Positions 23,898 to 36,549 of a stretch of 64,000 bases of DNA are shown one piece after another. A program made the position numbers and the translations under genes. Source of the stretch: Melieria omissa (lineage: Eukaryota; Arthropoda; Insecta; Diptera; Ulidiidae). Each line of letters starts with the position of its first letter. Positions within the stretch are counted from its first letter, which is position 1. Location: NCBI GenBank assembly GCA_963971225.1, contig OZ020269.1, positions 82,188,450 through 82,252,449 on the forward strand. Reading direction: 5' to 3'. The notes beneath the pieces were generated by a model. That model searched no databases and was not told where the DNA came from. It worked only from the letters and a program-made list of their open reading frames with translations.

Positions 23898-26800
23898 GAC
23901 CAAATCTGGTCAGTAAAAATACACCTGGAGTACATACATTTTTAAGAGAATCCTTTGATGAGGAAAACGAAAATTTGTTCAACTTTCCTCAAATTTAATT
24001 TACTCCATCAAAAAATGTATGCATAGCATGAACCATATTCTTGATTTTGGTCACCTAGTCACACAGTGTGTCGCATGTCCCATTTGGATTGTCTCACGTG
24101 CCGCTTGCAATTGGCACTCTCAACAGATTACACACTCACTCACACACACACAATCAATTGAAAAGCCGCTAAAAGCCTGATATGCGTCAACAGTGTTGAA
24201 AACGCGTTGGCTGTCAGTTTTACTCGAGTTGACACAGAAATCACGCCACTTCGTTGCGGTTGTGGTTTTTATTGTGACAGTCTGTGTGGTCGACTGCCAC
24301 AATAAAAACCAGTAGTCAACCTCAAAAGGACACATTAATCTTTTATTGTATTTTGAAATAGTGGCGAGCGGCACCAAAGTGTGAATACACAATAAAACCA
24401 CTTCGAAAAGACTTTCAACAAAAAACTGTAAAAACGCAGTAACGAAGCAATGTCCGACATAAAAGTTATTCGGTTTTCATACCTGTAGCAGTCAGCCATT
24501 TCCCAGTGCCAACCCCTCAACCAATTCTCCTCGCTTCGTCTTTATTGAGCACATCAAATTGCACGTCAGCTGACATATAAACGCATTTCAACTCGTTTTA
24601 TTGCACCCGCCATTAAGTATTTGTTTTCGCCGTTGTTTGTTTGCGGCTTTGTTTCTGCGCTTTTGTGCGCTGCTTCTCGCTGTCGACTTTACACTTAATC
24701 GCATTTGCCACTTTCTTTCAATTCGTCATTGAATCGCCTCAAGCACTCTCAGTCGCCATTGTGTTGTGCGGTGCTTGCAAAGCACTTCGCAGCCGCCACC
24801 TTTAGTCCTTTTCGGAAAAGTGCAAATGCAGCAGAAAGCGCTCGACATGTGTGAAATGTGCGATTTTACGCCTTGATTTACGTGTTGTGCGTGTTGTAGC
24901 ACATCTAAATCGGCTCTAACTGTTGAAATGCTGCCGCAACTGAGAGCAGCGAAAATCTTGTCACAAGCAAATTTACTTTTCTTCGACTTGACATTCCACT
25001 AATGCAGTTCGATTTGAATATAACTTTTGGAAAGCAGTTTGGGGCTAACATTGAATGATCAATTCAAGTCTCTGTCTGGCATTTTTGCTATAACATAGCT
25101 TAGTTCATGCCTGACTGAGATGACACTTTAATTCACGCTGAAGTAATCTTCAAAAAATGTTAAATTTATAAATTTTCTGTTTGGTAATATCAACAACATT
25201 CAGTAATAATTATGTTTAATTTTCACTACCGGACCCTGTTCTTCAGAATGTTGTCGTTGTGGCTATAATAATTACTCAAACATAAAATTTGTTACACATA
25301 ATTAAAAATTGAATATTTCTTTATTTACTTCAGCTAATATAATAAAAAAATATTATCTGAATGAATGTCAAAATCAAATTAAAAATTTCTTACATTTTTT
25401 TCAGTTTTTTCTTTCTTTCTTGTGTAAAAATATAACATTCAAGAAACATGTATATCTTCCTAAAACTTAAATATTCAGTTGATTAATTTCGTATTATTCC
25501 TAGAACTGCAAACTTTTTGAGGGACCAACAAAAAATGTTATTCTAGAAACCATAGAGGGTTCAGACTTCCAAAAAGTAGCATATTGCCATATGAAAACAA
25601 AATAGCAAAAAGTGGAACTGGATCAGCAGCAACTCCACACATTTATAAATTTTCAACACATTTTCTGATTGCTTAGAATATGAACGAAAAAATAAATCGA
25701 TTCAAGCAAAAATAATTCTTCAAGCATCTATAAATTACTGTTCGTTCCACCCACAATTTTGTTAAACACCAACATACAACTCCGCCAATCAGGCTGGGTA
25801 TACAACATTTTGTTCTTGAGATATGTACGTTTCTCAAAATATTCCGAAATCTAAATTTATTTAGTTACCTGGACTCCGCTGAAGTTAACCAAATCAAATA
25901 GGAAAACCAAATATTTTCCAAATTGTTTAACAAGTCTTAGTTAAGATATAAATATGACGTTGTCGATCTCACAGACCACTAGAAGTGTAGCAGAAGGATA
26001 AACAAAGTTGGAAGAGGACTACAGTCAGAAAATCATGACCTTTCGTTAGTGACAAATCGAAAGCAAACAATTTGGTTGAAATATTGTTGTGTCCCACCAT
26101 TGAATTTACAAAAAATTCTAAAAAGTTGCTACATCATTATTTTATTTCATAGTTCTACTATCTTAGCATTTTAGCATTTCGCAATTGGTTTGACATTTTG
26201 TATTTTCAAAGCAATGTTGGATCTATGATATAAAGCAAAAATTCAAATAAAATAAAAAATATGCATTTATGTTCTTTTCATGATTGTCGGATGTATCAGT
26301 CATTTTATTTTATATTTTAATAAAATGCTTCGCAATTTTCAACATTAAACAAAATTTCAACACAATTTGCGACAAGTGGAAAACATTCCATGTATTGGCG
26401 AATCATTTTTTTTCATTATACTGTAATTTGATTCGTGTTATTTTAGTTTATTTAATTTATTTTGTATGACACCTAACACAATTACATAGTTTAATATAAT
26501 TTGTGATTTTTTATTAAAATTTTTGCAACAATTACAATTTAAACATTTCGTGTTAAAACCATTCTTTGTGTTTTATTCTCTTTTTTTTATAATTTTGTAT
26601 TTTAATTTTTTTTTGGCTTCCATTGGATGCGTTCATGCATTTTTTCAGTTTTATTTTAATCAGTTTCCAATTGTTTTTCTGATGCGTTTCATGCGTTTGT
26701 TAGATTATATGTTTTACTTTTTGTTAGCTTTCAATTGTCATTGGATGCGTTCATGCATTTTTTCTTAGATGTATTTAAATTTTTGTTAGCTTCCAATTGT

Positions 26801-28741
26801 TATTCGATGCTTCCAATTGTTATTTGATGCTTCCAATTGTCATTGCATACAGTCCATGGCTAGCGAAGGTGTGGCCAATATGTAGTAAAAAATTTTTACA
26901 TTCCTTTTGTCGTTTGTATGTGATTCAACGTCAGCGGGGCGTATGAGTAACACTATTTGAATTTTGAAGTCGTAGAGGGAACTAGTCACTTCGGCCCAAA
27001 TGATTCTATTGTACTAGCAACTATATTATTGAGAAATTCGTATATTACACAAAGAAGTGTCTTGTCATAGCAACCGAATAGGAATTTTATAAGAGACCAC
27101 TTCAACTTCGTCAAAGTTTGTCTTTTCCAAAGAGTCATGTGCGAAATATTGCTTAACTTTCTGTTCACAATTTCCCAAAGGGAACACTCAGACAACAAAT
27201 CTCAAACTTGAAACCCGACGGCTCTTTAATCGCGGTGGCACCGCAACAAGGCCGCACATCTCACGCAATTAAGTGTGACGTTCCAGCCACAATTTGAAGC
27301 GGAAAAGCCTATGCAAGTTTCTCTCAGTGTCAACGAACGAAGAACAACCAGTTTGCGGGAGTGAGAGGGGCGCGCGATTATTTTACGCCAAAGTAAGCAA
27401 TTGTCAAACGGTTTGTGTAAATTAGCCACGTTGCGGTTTTCAATAATGCGCCGCCAACGCACATTGCGGCTCGCTGCGGCGGCCGTCGGTTTACTAAATT
27501 AAATTCTGGCATAGCGCAAATTTCACTTTGATGGCGTATTTTGCTATTATTGTGCGGGTTAGTTGCTGTTGGTGTTGATGTTACTGTTGCTTTTGTTGTT
27601 GTTATTTATTGATGTGAACAACTTTTGCGGGCGTTGGCATTAAATTGAAATTTGATTGGATTAAAATTTTTTGGCAATTTGTTGCTAGTGTTTAAATTTT
27701 TGGATGCTGGTAGTTGTTTGGTTGATTGGTTGGTGCTGCAACTTGTGCAAAATTCGTTTGTGCTGTGCACTTGAGCGCACTTGGCGTGTGCGCCAAACGT
27801 TTTGCACTCGAATTTAAAATCGCCAATGTTGCAACAAAATATGAAAGAGGAGAGGCGTTTTCGAGCAGACTTTTCAAATATTGAAATAGCTTCTGAATCA
27901 ATCCCAACTGCTGCGTGCTTCGGTTATAGAAAACGTGTCATGCAAAAATCAACAGCGAAAATAGCACCCAACAAAATTTGCTTTTATTGAAGCCATTTCA
28001 ATTTCTAACTTTGCTTTGCTTTTGCTGTTGTCGTTTATTTATGTATTTAATTTGTAATAGTTGTTGTTGGGAATTTTCTATTGCGCATTGCAGTCAACGT
28101 CATCCACTGTGGCAACGCAGTGCACCGAAAATGGCGCATTTGGATGGCTGTTCCCCGCTTGTCCTGCAAGCTGGCTACAATGAAATTTTTATGAATCGAC
28201 TGTCAGCAGTGGTTGTGGCATTTTTGTGGCAGTTTTGTTCTATTTGCTACAATTTTTTATAGGAATATCTGCAGATATTGCAACAATACGCAACAGAAAA
28301 CTTTTATTAAAATTAAAATGGGTCACATAAAAGAGCCAAAATGTAAAAGTAACCAAAAGGTAAAAAGGTACCAAGTGCTGACATGTTCCGCTTTGTATCA
28401 AATTGGCACATTTCATAGAGTCTGTCAAAGTTGACTTTTCACCTCTCGTTGATTCAGTCGCATTGCATTTGTTACATTTAGGCAAATATAATTGCCAAAG
28501 TTTACTTACTTAAGTGAAATTATTAAATTCACACAAAAGATTTCAGGCAAGAAATCAACAATAATTGACTATTAGATCGAATCCTCAGAACGAAATAGCG
28601 GAAATCATTAAACATTAGAATGGCCGACAATCTGACCTACCAAAAATGACCATATGTAGTCATTTTGACTACAATATTGTTTACTGGCTTTTTCTATTTT
28701 ATTGGATTCTAAGTCCCAAGATTGAATAAATGCACATGAGA
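23898..28741. other. Long non-coding stretch
   Basis: No supported gene. 24050-24950 and 27220-28260 are richer in GC and in TTG/CAA triplets, as in fly regulatory or intronic DNA. 25100-26900 is strongly AT-rich. The Gln/Phe-rich small frames here do not resemble proteins. Confidence 0.45.
26789..26848 (+). repeat. 20-bp tandem repeat, three units
   Basis: Units 26789-26808, 26809-26828 and 26829-26848 all begin gcttccaattgt and differ by one to three bases. Degenerate relatives of the unit (ttggatgcgttcatgcattt and similar) extend back to about 26620. Confidence 0.85.
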
Positions 28742-29725
28742 TTAACCCGGCTTTGGTGTGGTGAAAAAAAATTACGTTATTGGTGTGGGTATGACATACT
28801 CCAAAACTTTATAAAACAGCAACCTCACGAAACAACACAAATATAAAAGATAGCAATTATATATTATTCTTCATTTAATTTTACGTAAGAAAATGCAAAA
28901 AAATTGCATGTGCAAGCAATTTGTAAAAGAAAATAACAAATATAAGAAAAATAAACGAAAAATACTGATATTTATAGGCTGACTTCATAAAAGGGGGTTT
29001 AAAAAAATTGCTTTATATAATTTTCCAAAAAACATAGTCTGTTTTAAAAACGACATACACATAGTTATGTGACATACAATTTTTGTTAGCTGCGGTGAAA
29101 GAGTAGCGAAATACAGGGTCTCAAAATTAGCGCATTTTTTGCAAGATGTATAAGGTTTTTGCTCTCAGACAAACCGAACATTGTGTGCTGTACTGACGAC
29201 GTTTTGGTACAGCTTCGCATTATCTCAAGAATTTACAGAATCATCATGATGTAGAAAAATAATGATATTTTTTGGAACATATGATACGATAAAAACGATT
29301 GTCGTATGTGCTATTAAATTCAATGGAACATACGACATTCGTTTTCTACGGCGACGAAATGCGAATACTGAACTGGGAACTTTTCTTGCACGTAGCAGTA
29401 GGACAGTTGGTATTTGCCTCTTATGTTTCTGTACGGTGAGTTTTTGAATAAATCGATGACTACTAGACCATCAAAAAAACCAATTTGAATTCAAAATCAT
29501 TTACACAAAAAGTTACGTTATTGGTGTGGTGGGGTATGTGATACCCCAATAAACTTTACAGTCACACCCCGGACTGAAATCTGGTCACACTCAAGTCGTT
29601 TTTGGATAGCAAATGTGTATGGTTGGACTGTTATAAACAGCTACTAGCAGCGATAGTGCCCACATAAAACTGATATTCGTATTATTTTCCACACCGTATT
29701 TACCACCACACCGATGCCGGGTTAA
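28742..29725. mobile_element. TTAA-flanked element, about 0.98 kb, no transposase
   Basis: The ends are CCCGGCTTTGGTGTGGTG (from 28746) and CACCACACCGATGCCGGG (to 29721), inverted repeats with two mismatches, with TTAA outside each. An internal word (ttacgttattggtgtg) occurs near both ends in the same orientation (28773 and 29514). No transposase frame can be read, so this is a non-autonomous piggyBac-like element (family inferred from ends only). Confidence 0.75.
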
Positions 29726-29738
29726 AATAAATTATGTA

Positions 29739-29915
29739 CAGTACTTTTCGCTTAAATCGAACTTCGAGGGACCGGGCAAAATGGTTTCAACCGAAAGTTC
29801 GCTTTAAAAGGGTTAAAAGGGTAATAAGCGAAAACATAGAGTGCGTACTTTTTAAATTGGTTCGTTTTAGGCGAAAAATCGTTTTAAACGGGTTCGTTAT
29901 AAGCGAAAAGCAGTG
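29739..29915. mobile_element. pogo-like MITE, 177 bp
   Basis: It starts CAGTACTTTTCGCTTAAATC and ends AAGCGAAAAGCAGTG, with TA on both outer sides (29737-29738 and 29916-29917). The CAGT...TTCGCTTA end resembles pogo/Tigger-type ends. It has internal sub-repeats of the same word in both directions. A partial copy lies at 23772-23897. Confidence 0.75.
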
Positions 29916-29917
29916 TA

Positions 29918-30506
29918 TATCATTTTTATTTTTGTATGGTTTGCAAAGAAAATTCATTTTAATATTATAGCGTACGTGCACATCAACGAGATAAAATCAA
30001 GGTTGATAGAAAACAAGGTTACGACATCAATGACAGGAAATTTTAAGTTTTCACCAGTGACGTAGTACGAATTGTTTCAAATTGTCAAGGAACAGTGGGA
30101 CAAGTACAACCTTTTACAAAATTATTATTTGAAAATCAAAATATGAATTTAACTATAGATACATATCTGTGATCAAATGCAACAACCGCCTAAGTGCAAA
30201 AGTATTATTTTGAGCAGCAATTTAATTTGTAATTTAACGTAATTTGTAAGACGATTATTGCTTTTGACCACAAATATGTATAGTATATGGAAAGTTAAAT
30301 ATTTATTTTGCTTATATATATTTTCGTACTTACTAATCAATTGCTTGGTGCGATTTAGATAGAGGATGGGCCAAATCTACTTCGTTGTGTTACCAATGTA
30401 ACACTTGCCGTTTAATATAATGGTAATTTTGTATCAATTCATATTTTAATTTTTCAGCAATATATGTAACAATGTTATTTGTTAAAACTAATAACTATTA
30501 GCAATA
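29918..30506. other. Non-coding stretch left of the P-like copies
   Basis: No gene. 30048-30063 carries TTTTCACCAGTGACGT, which recurs at 34419-34434 at the outer edge of the P-like gene (see findings). Confidence 0.5.
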
Positions 30507-30519
30507 GTGGTACAACTAA

Positions 30520-30790
30520 GATTAAAATTTAGCCTTATATATTTGCAAAAGAATGCAAAAAGAGCATTGAAGCAGCAAGTGATTAAAACCACCTTCACTT
30601 GGGTAAATCACCTAAGTGAAGGTGGTTCACTAAAGCCTACAACAGAAATTGCAAACAAGTTTTCGAAATGTGAAAGCTTTCTAACAACTAAATAGAAACG
30701 AGATACTGATAGCAGAACTTTTTTTGGGTTACATATGCAGAGGGTAACAAAATATTAAATGGGATGAAAAGGTCAAAAACTAAGTACCAC
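30520..30790 (+). pseudogene. Inverted fragment of P-like transposase C-terminus
   Basis: The plus-strand translation contains FTWVNHLSEGGSLKPTTEI, almost the same as FTWVNHLSEGGLVKPATEI in the C-terminal exon of the minus-strand gene at 30957-31331. It therefore comes from a second copy in opposite orientation, placed tail-to-tail with the longer gene. It ends in stops shortly after. The DNA for this motif is partly self-complementary (accaccttcact / agtgaaggtggt), forming a potential 39-nt hairpin. Confidence 0.85.
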
Positions 30791-30956
30791 ACATTTTTCT
30801 TACTCCTTATCCCCAATGCCTAATAGGGTCTCGACAGACAGACAGACGAATAAACAAAGAAACGGATAAATATACAGATAGACAGATAAAAATATTGGCG
30901 AGCAGCCATATAGATAGACAGACAGATTAAGACTATTGAAAAGCAAAATCGGATTA
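30791..30956. repeat. GACA/GATA simple repeat
   Basis: Runs of gacagacagac and gatagacagat between the two P-like copies, at about 30832-30930. Confidence 0.7.
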
Positions 30957-33900
30957 TCAGGTTATTGTTTTGTTCCGCTTCCTCTTTCTTTTATTTATGT
31001 TTTCAGTTATGTCTTTATTTAGAGCCCTGATCCTAAAATACATTCTGGCCCTAAAAAAAAGCTTCTTGGCCTTTTCATCGCATTCAATATTTTTTGCCCT
31101 CTCCATATGCATCCGCAAAAAATTTTCTGTTATCATTATCTCGTTTCCATTCAGTTGCTGGAAAAGCTTTTCGCATTCCGAAAGCTTGTTAACAATTTCT
31201 GTCGCAGGCTTTACTAAACCACCTTCACTTAGGTGATTTACCCAAGTGAACTGACTTTCATCACTTGCTGCTTCAAGGGATATTCCTTCTTTTTGCATTC
31301 TTTTGCAAATATACCCCGCCAAATTTTCCAATCCGTCGTACTCTAAATTTCTTAAATCTATTTCTTCTTGTGTATCTTGAGACGATTCATTAACTTCAGT
31401 TTGATCGCCCTCTAAATTTAATCCTCCTAAAATAGTGCCTATATATAAACGTAGCTAGTTTTATTTTTTATTATTTTTCGAAATCAAATTCGATTGCTTT
31501 CTATTTGAATAATTTATTTTCACTGAACTATTTTCTAGAAAATATTTTTAACAAATAACTCTCCTTAATACTTGATTACAAAATTATAAAATTCAACAAG
31601 TAAAATTCAACAAGTATATCATATAACATATAACATATATATAACATATAACTAGCTTATGTTAGTCAAATATATGTATAATACATAGACTCAAAGCTTT
31701 AAGAAAATAACCGGAAAGGATGTCACTTCCTTCCAAATCCGGTGTATCATCCACTTCAATACTGCCACCATTTGAAATCAACCCCTCGTTATGGCCTAGA
31801 ATGTATGACCGAAGCCGGTATCTAAACGCCTGTTGATCCGGATGGTCATGGAGTCCTCCTTTCGAGCGTATGATGCCAAAAAAGTTTTCCAGTACATCTT
31901 GATTTAAACGGTACGTCAAGATGTACTGGATATTGTGTTGTTGCTTAAGATCTTCGTGCAACATTTTCAAGGCATTGTTTGATTGTATAATACCTTTAAA
32001 TGAGTATTAAAATGTATGCATAACTTTACAATTATTCATTGCGTAAATACATACCGCGTTGAAATGGTAATAGTGAATTTTTGCCAATTACTCGCATGCC
32101 TAACATCATCTGCGTCATTTTATTTACAATATCATTTTGTGTGTCAAGCGCCAAGCCATATGCGTGGCAACGAGATCTTGAGTCGGCTCTAGGAACCCTA
32201 ACATTCATCACATCGAACCAGTCGTTAGTCTGTTAAAGTTAAAGATTGCAAAGCATACAAAAATATTTATGAAAGTCTGCATGACTACACATACGATGAA
32301 GATATACAAAATTACCAATTTAAAGAGTTCGTGACACTCATGCCAATTGTAACCCTCCAGAAAACCAATGCTTGCTGCGCGCGTTATTGACTGTGCGATT
32401 GTGTGCGAAAAAAGTTTAGCAGCTAATTTGACTTTCTGTCGCTCAGCGCCGACAACATTTAAGCTGCCCAAAGACACTTTGTGCGTAATACTCAAATCTG
32501 ACACATTAAGACCAAGAAGTTTAAAAATGATTTCCTTGGTGACTGCTTTGCCGTTAATGATAAATCCATTATCAATAAAGTGATTTCTTAACAGTTTGAT
32601 CAAATTCGGCACGTCAGCAAAAACAAAAATACGTTTTTCCTCATGTAAAAACCTAATAATACAATATCATAAATGGATTTAATAAAATTTAAATACATAT
32701 ATGTACAAAAATGTGTTACCATGGTTTGTTGAAATCGACTTGAAGTTCGGTAAATAGTTTTCTGTTACCACCTGCTAAGTCGCTAACAACAGCTACTATT
32801 TGGAAGCCGCAATATTGAACACTTTTGAAAATTTCACTTAAAATTTCTTTTGTAATTTGGCAGTCAAAATTATAAAAAATTGGCTGCTTCCACTTTGCTG
32901 TTAAGCCTAAAAGAATTTCAAATTAAATGAATAAATAAATTACATTACCAATCACTTGCCTCTTAACATAGCCACCTGCACATAGCTTACAGGTGCTAGC
33001 GTTGCATCATTTGGCTTGTCATAATTGTATCGTTTTTTTAGCTTCATTTCGTCGAAGCTTAGCACACACAATTTTTCCAAATTTGATTCCAAATAGTTTG
33101 ATGCCGATAAAACTTGTAAAACTGGCTCTAAAATCCCTGTTTTTATATCTAATTTTTGTGCCCATCTTTGCAGCGTTCGGACTGACGGAAGAGGAAAACT
33201 TTTCTTCCACAGCAATTTGTACGCTTTGGGGCTTGTGGAATATATAGTTATTGATCTTGTTATGTCTTCCTCATTCCACACTTTTCTTTTCTCGCCAGTT
33301 TTTAATTTTTGAATTTGACCTTTTGTAAACAGTTGCCCGAATGCTTTTTCCAAAATTGATTTGTCTTGTTCCAAAGATTCTATTTTTACTTTCAAATTTA
33401 AATTTTCTTCCCGCAAATTTTTACTGCAGAAATTAGTGTTTTACATATCGAAGTCAAAAAATGAATTTTACGAACTTACATTTCCTCCCGCAACAACTTT
33501 ATGTCTTTGTTGCATTGACATTCAGTGTAAGTTGGAGTGACGGGCAGAACTTTGTCCAGCTCTTCTTGAACTCGGGGAATGTTTGTTAATTCTAAAATTG
33601 TGGGAACGGCTCCTAATTTCAGTACAAATCGTTCTTGTTTCCGGAAGCCTATTGTAAAATAACAATTACATATACGTATCAAACCAGGCCTTCCGTGAAA
33701 CATACCCATTTTAAATTGAAGGTCATTTTCGAAATCTTCCTCCTTAAAGTGGCACGAGCAAATTCTTTCATTTTCGAAATTTATGTCTTCGCGTCCACAA
33801 AAAGAGGCCCAAATGCTTCTTTGTACAGCATCTTTTGGGAACCTCAGATAATGTACCGCGTGTACTGCGGTTTACACAAATTTTGTAAAAATCTTGTTAC

Positions 33901-33985
33901 TTCAAATCACAAACATTAAAATTCACAAATTACTTACATTTTTTTTTGTATTGTTTTGCCGACATTGGCCCACTGCACACTTCAT
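30957..33985 (-). CDS. P-element-like transposase with THAP domain, about nine exons
   Basis: Exons placed by splice signals and frame: 33985-33934, 33864-33706, 33648-33480, 33423-32960, 32906-32720, 32652-32316, 32229-32055, 31993 to about 31675, and about 31445 to 30957, giving roughly 780 aa. Exons 1-2 encode the THAP zinc domain: MKCAVGQC at the start and ERICSCHF for the second Cys-His pair, with RFPKD between. Exon 4 starts with a coiled coil (REENLNLKVKIESLEQDKS). The RNase H-like core shows FDEM (first Asp), VVSDLAGGNRKL (second Asp) and LNQDVLENFFG (Glu), the three acidic positions of P-family transposases. ADVPNLIKLLRNHF matches the region linked to GTP binding. All phases agree through exon 8. 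The fourth intron uses a GC donor (AG|GCAAGT). I see no internal stop, so it may be functional. The donor of intron 1 and the exon 8/9 junction are uncertain. Confidence 0.85.
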
Positions 33986-34399
33986 TGTTTGTTTTGTTTT
34001 TTGCAAATTAACGCGCCACAAATGTTCGAAACTTTCTCGCGATAACGTAAAATTTTGTATTTTGGTTTATTCCACCGATTGCACTTCGTTTTGCTCAAAA
34101 CTTCGCGTTAAAATATTGAAGAATTTCAAAAAAAGCGTTCGCCAATCAAATTATTCGTAACGAATGAAAATAATTTTAAGGTGCCCAAGTGACATAAGAT
34201 TCAAATTTATTTATATTTTTTTTTCGAAATGAGTTTTATTTACTCATGGGGAGCAAAATTTTATTTTAGCAAAATTGTGCACATGTCTTTGCAGAAGTGG
34301 CAGAAATGAATTAAACCGTCAAAAAATATGTATATAAACGTGTTTCCAGTCCTAAAAAGGAATATACGCACGAATAATAAAAATAAAGTAATATACTCT

Positions 34400-34430
34400 G
34401 AAATGGTCACCTTATTAATTTTCACCAGTG
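34400..34430 (-). repeat. Probable terminal repeat of the P-like element, 5' end
   Basis: Read on the minus strand it starts CACTGGTGAAAATTAATAAG and continues GTGACC. This resembles the P-family end pattern (CA..., then a TAAGGTG core). It lies 415 bp upstream of the transposase ATG. A matching inverted copy at the 3' end was not found, so the element is probably incomplete on that side. Confidence 0.5.
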
Positions 34431-35845
34431 ACGTCATCAGCCGGATGTCGTAATCTTTATTTTATCATTCTTGAGATAAAATGGAATGAAATTTGGAATT
34501 TGTAAATTAATTTTGTGAGTGAATTTTGGATTGAAAAATTTGGGAATTGTCACAGCCTACTATGATATGATAGTTTTTATATGTTTGTAATTATTTAAAA
34601 TGTTTATGTTTTACAATTGAAAATGCATATTTGTCTATTTATCAGTAAGAAATTTACTTTTGCTGAAAATTTTATATAAGTAGTCAAAGGTCCTTTTGGG
34701 CATTTAAGGGAGAAGTTGCAGAATTGGCGTAAAAATTTTGCTTACAGTATTTTTAATTTATTTATTCCATTTAGCTATAAAAATTAGTAAAAGTCAAGTC
34801 AAAGAAATTTTCTTAAGAAATGTATTTGTTGTATTTTTTTAAGCTTGTGATTTTTTTTCTTTTTTAATAGTCACGAAAATGACTGACATTTGGATGACCG
34901 AGACTACCCGAAGTATACAAAAGCACTGTTTATTTTTCTTCACCAGCGATTGAATATATTGAAGGCTTAAGACTTTTACTATAAAAGTTGAAATAAACTG
35001 TTATTTTGTGCTTTTATCATTTCAGGCTAAAATAACTGTTATTTTTTACTTTTATTTCATCGCTCAAATATATCAGGCAATTTACATTTTTTTCAAAGAC
35101 CGTTTGACCGACTAAGAAACTATTGACAATTTTTTTCGTCTCATCAGCGCGTACATTTTGAGCAATAAAACTTGTTTCAGTCTTTAGGACCACGGCCGCA
35201 ATGGAACAATTTTTTCACGAAGACAATTCACTAATACCCCCAGAAACAACAACAAACAACAACAAGCAAAAGTAAAAAAATAGTAGGTACGAACAGCCCA
35301 GCAAGACGGCCGTAACCGAATCACTAACATTTTGACGAAATTTTGGACTCACACTAATACAAAAGCAAATAAATTCCCAATCATTTTACTAAGAGCAAAA
35401 GAGACACTCGTGCTTTTTGAAACAAGAATAAGAAGTGTTAGAATAAGAAGAATAGAAGAGCAAATATTAGTAAACGAAATGTTTGAATGTTGCAAATAAA
35501 ATATTTCAAGCATATTTTGACGCAATGTTTCTTTTGTGCTCATAAATTTGTAAAAATGCAACACTGATCAGAGTTAAGTGAAACAACAATATCTTATATT
35601 CAAGAGCTTAACGCAAAATACATGCACAAGAGTGAAACAAAAACATTCCCAATAACCAGATGGTTGTCGAGCTTGGACGAGCGCGCCATCTGTCAAATTT
35701 ACAGGTGCAGTGAACAAAATAAAATTTGTTTTATAAGTGAAATTTGTTGGCGAACTTTAACAAAGGAAAGCAAGAAAATCGAAGATAAGTAAATATATGT
35801 ATATATCTATTAAATTTACAACTTTTGCGTTATATATTTTTTGAA
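34431..35845. other. Non-coding stretch with a dispersed repeat
   Basis: 34935-35180 contains sequence (gaccgtttgaccgactaa, then aactattga and caatttttttcgtc) that recurs inverted at about 45260-45430. No gene is visible. Confidence 0.5.
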
Positions 35846-36468
35846 ATGAAGAGAAAAACCTTTTCTAATTGTATGAGTAAGGAAAAAAGGCTTTTCAAGG
35901 CAGTGTAGAAAAGTATAGGAAATTGAATGAGCTTGTTGGATCTATTGAATGCTCTGCAAGTTCCTCTAGCAGCGATAACAGGGATGGTTCTAGAGATGAA
36001 CTTTTCACCAACAGTTCACTTCAGAATTTTAATGCGGACAGAAATAAAAATTCCAAGTGTTTTGAGATTATTAAGTTTTGGGCAGTTCGCAACAACAAGA
36101 AGAAAGAAAAACGCGATATAGATTTTTATAACACAACGAAATTTGGTTCGTTTAAAATAGATCCGTTAAAAGTAAAAGACTCCTACGATTTTTGCAAATA
36201 TATTGGTCCCTTTAAAATCGTGGGCACTAAATCTGGGAGCAGTTCAATTTTAATAGGTCCATTTAAAAAAATGGTAAAAAACTATTTTCATGAGCCTATT
36301 AATTCTCTCCCAGGACTGGGAATAGCACTAGTAAATGCATTAAGTACCGAAACGGTAGAAATTAATAAAGAAAATATAAATATAAATAGTTTTGCATTCC
36401 CCAGGAGAACAAGTTCATTTGTATTCCTATTTCGCATCACCTTTTTCATGATTTTATTAACCAAGTAG
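35846..36468 (+). pseudogene. Unidentified coding-like remnant, part 1
   Basis: A 181-codon frame (35923-36468) encodes a Ser-rich acidic stretch (SIECSASSSSSDNRDGSRDE), then FEIIKFWAVRNNKKKEKRD, then a segment with GSSSILIGPFKKMVKNYFHE and GLGIALVNALSTE. Just upstream (35846-35900) a Lys-rich frame (KRKTFSNCMSKEKRLFKAV) is cut by a stop, suggesting a frameshift. I think, without proof, that this is a degraded DNA-transposon or retroelement protein, because Ser/Asp-rich tracts followed by a KxWAxxxN motif occur in such proteins. I cannot name the family. Confidence 0.35.
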
Positions 36469-36549
36469 CTTGTTTGCATTTTATTGATTTAAATTTTGTT
36501 TTTTAATAACAACATCAAGAAATAACTAACAAAACGATGCTTTTTATAG

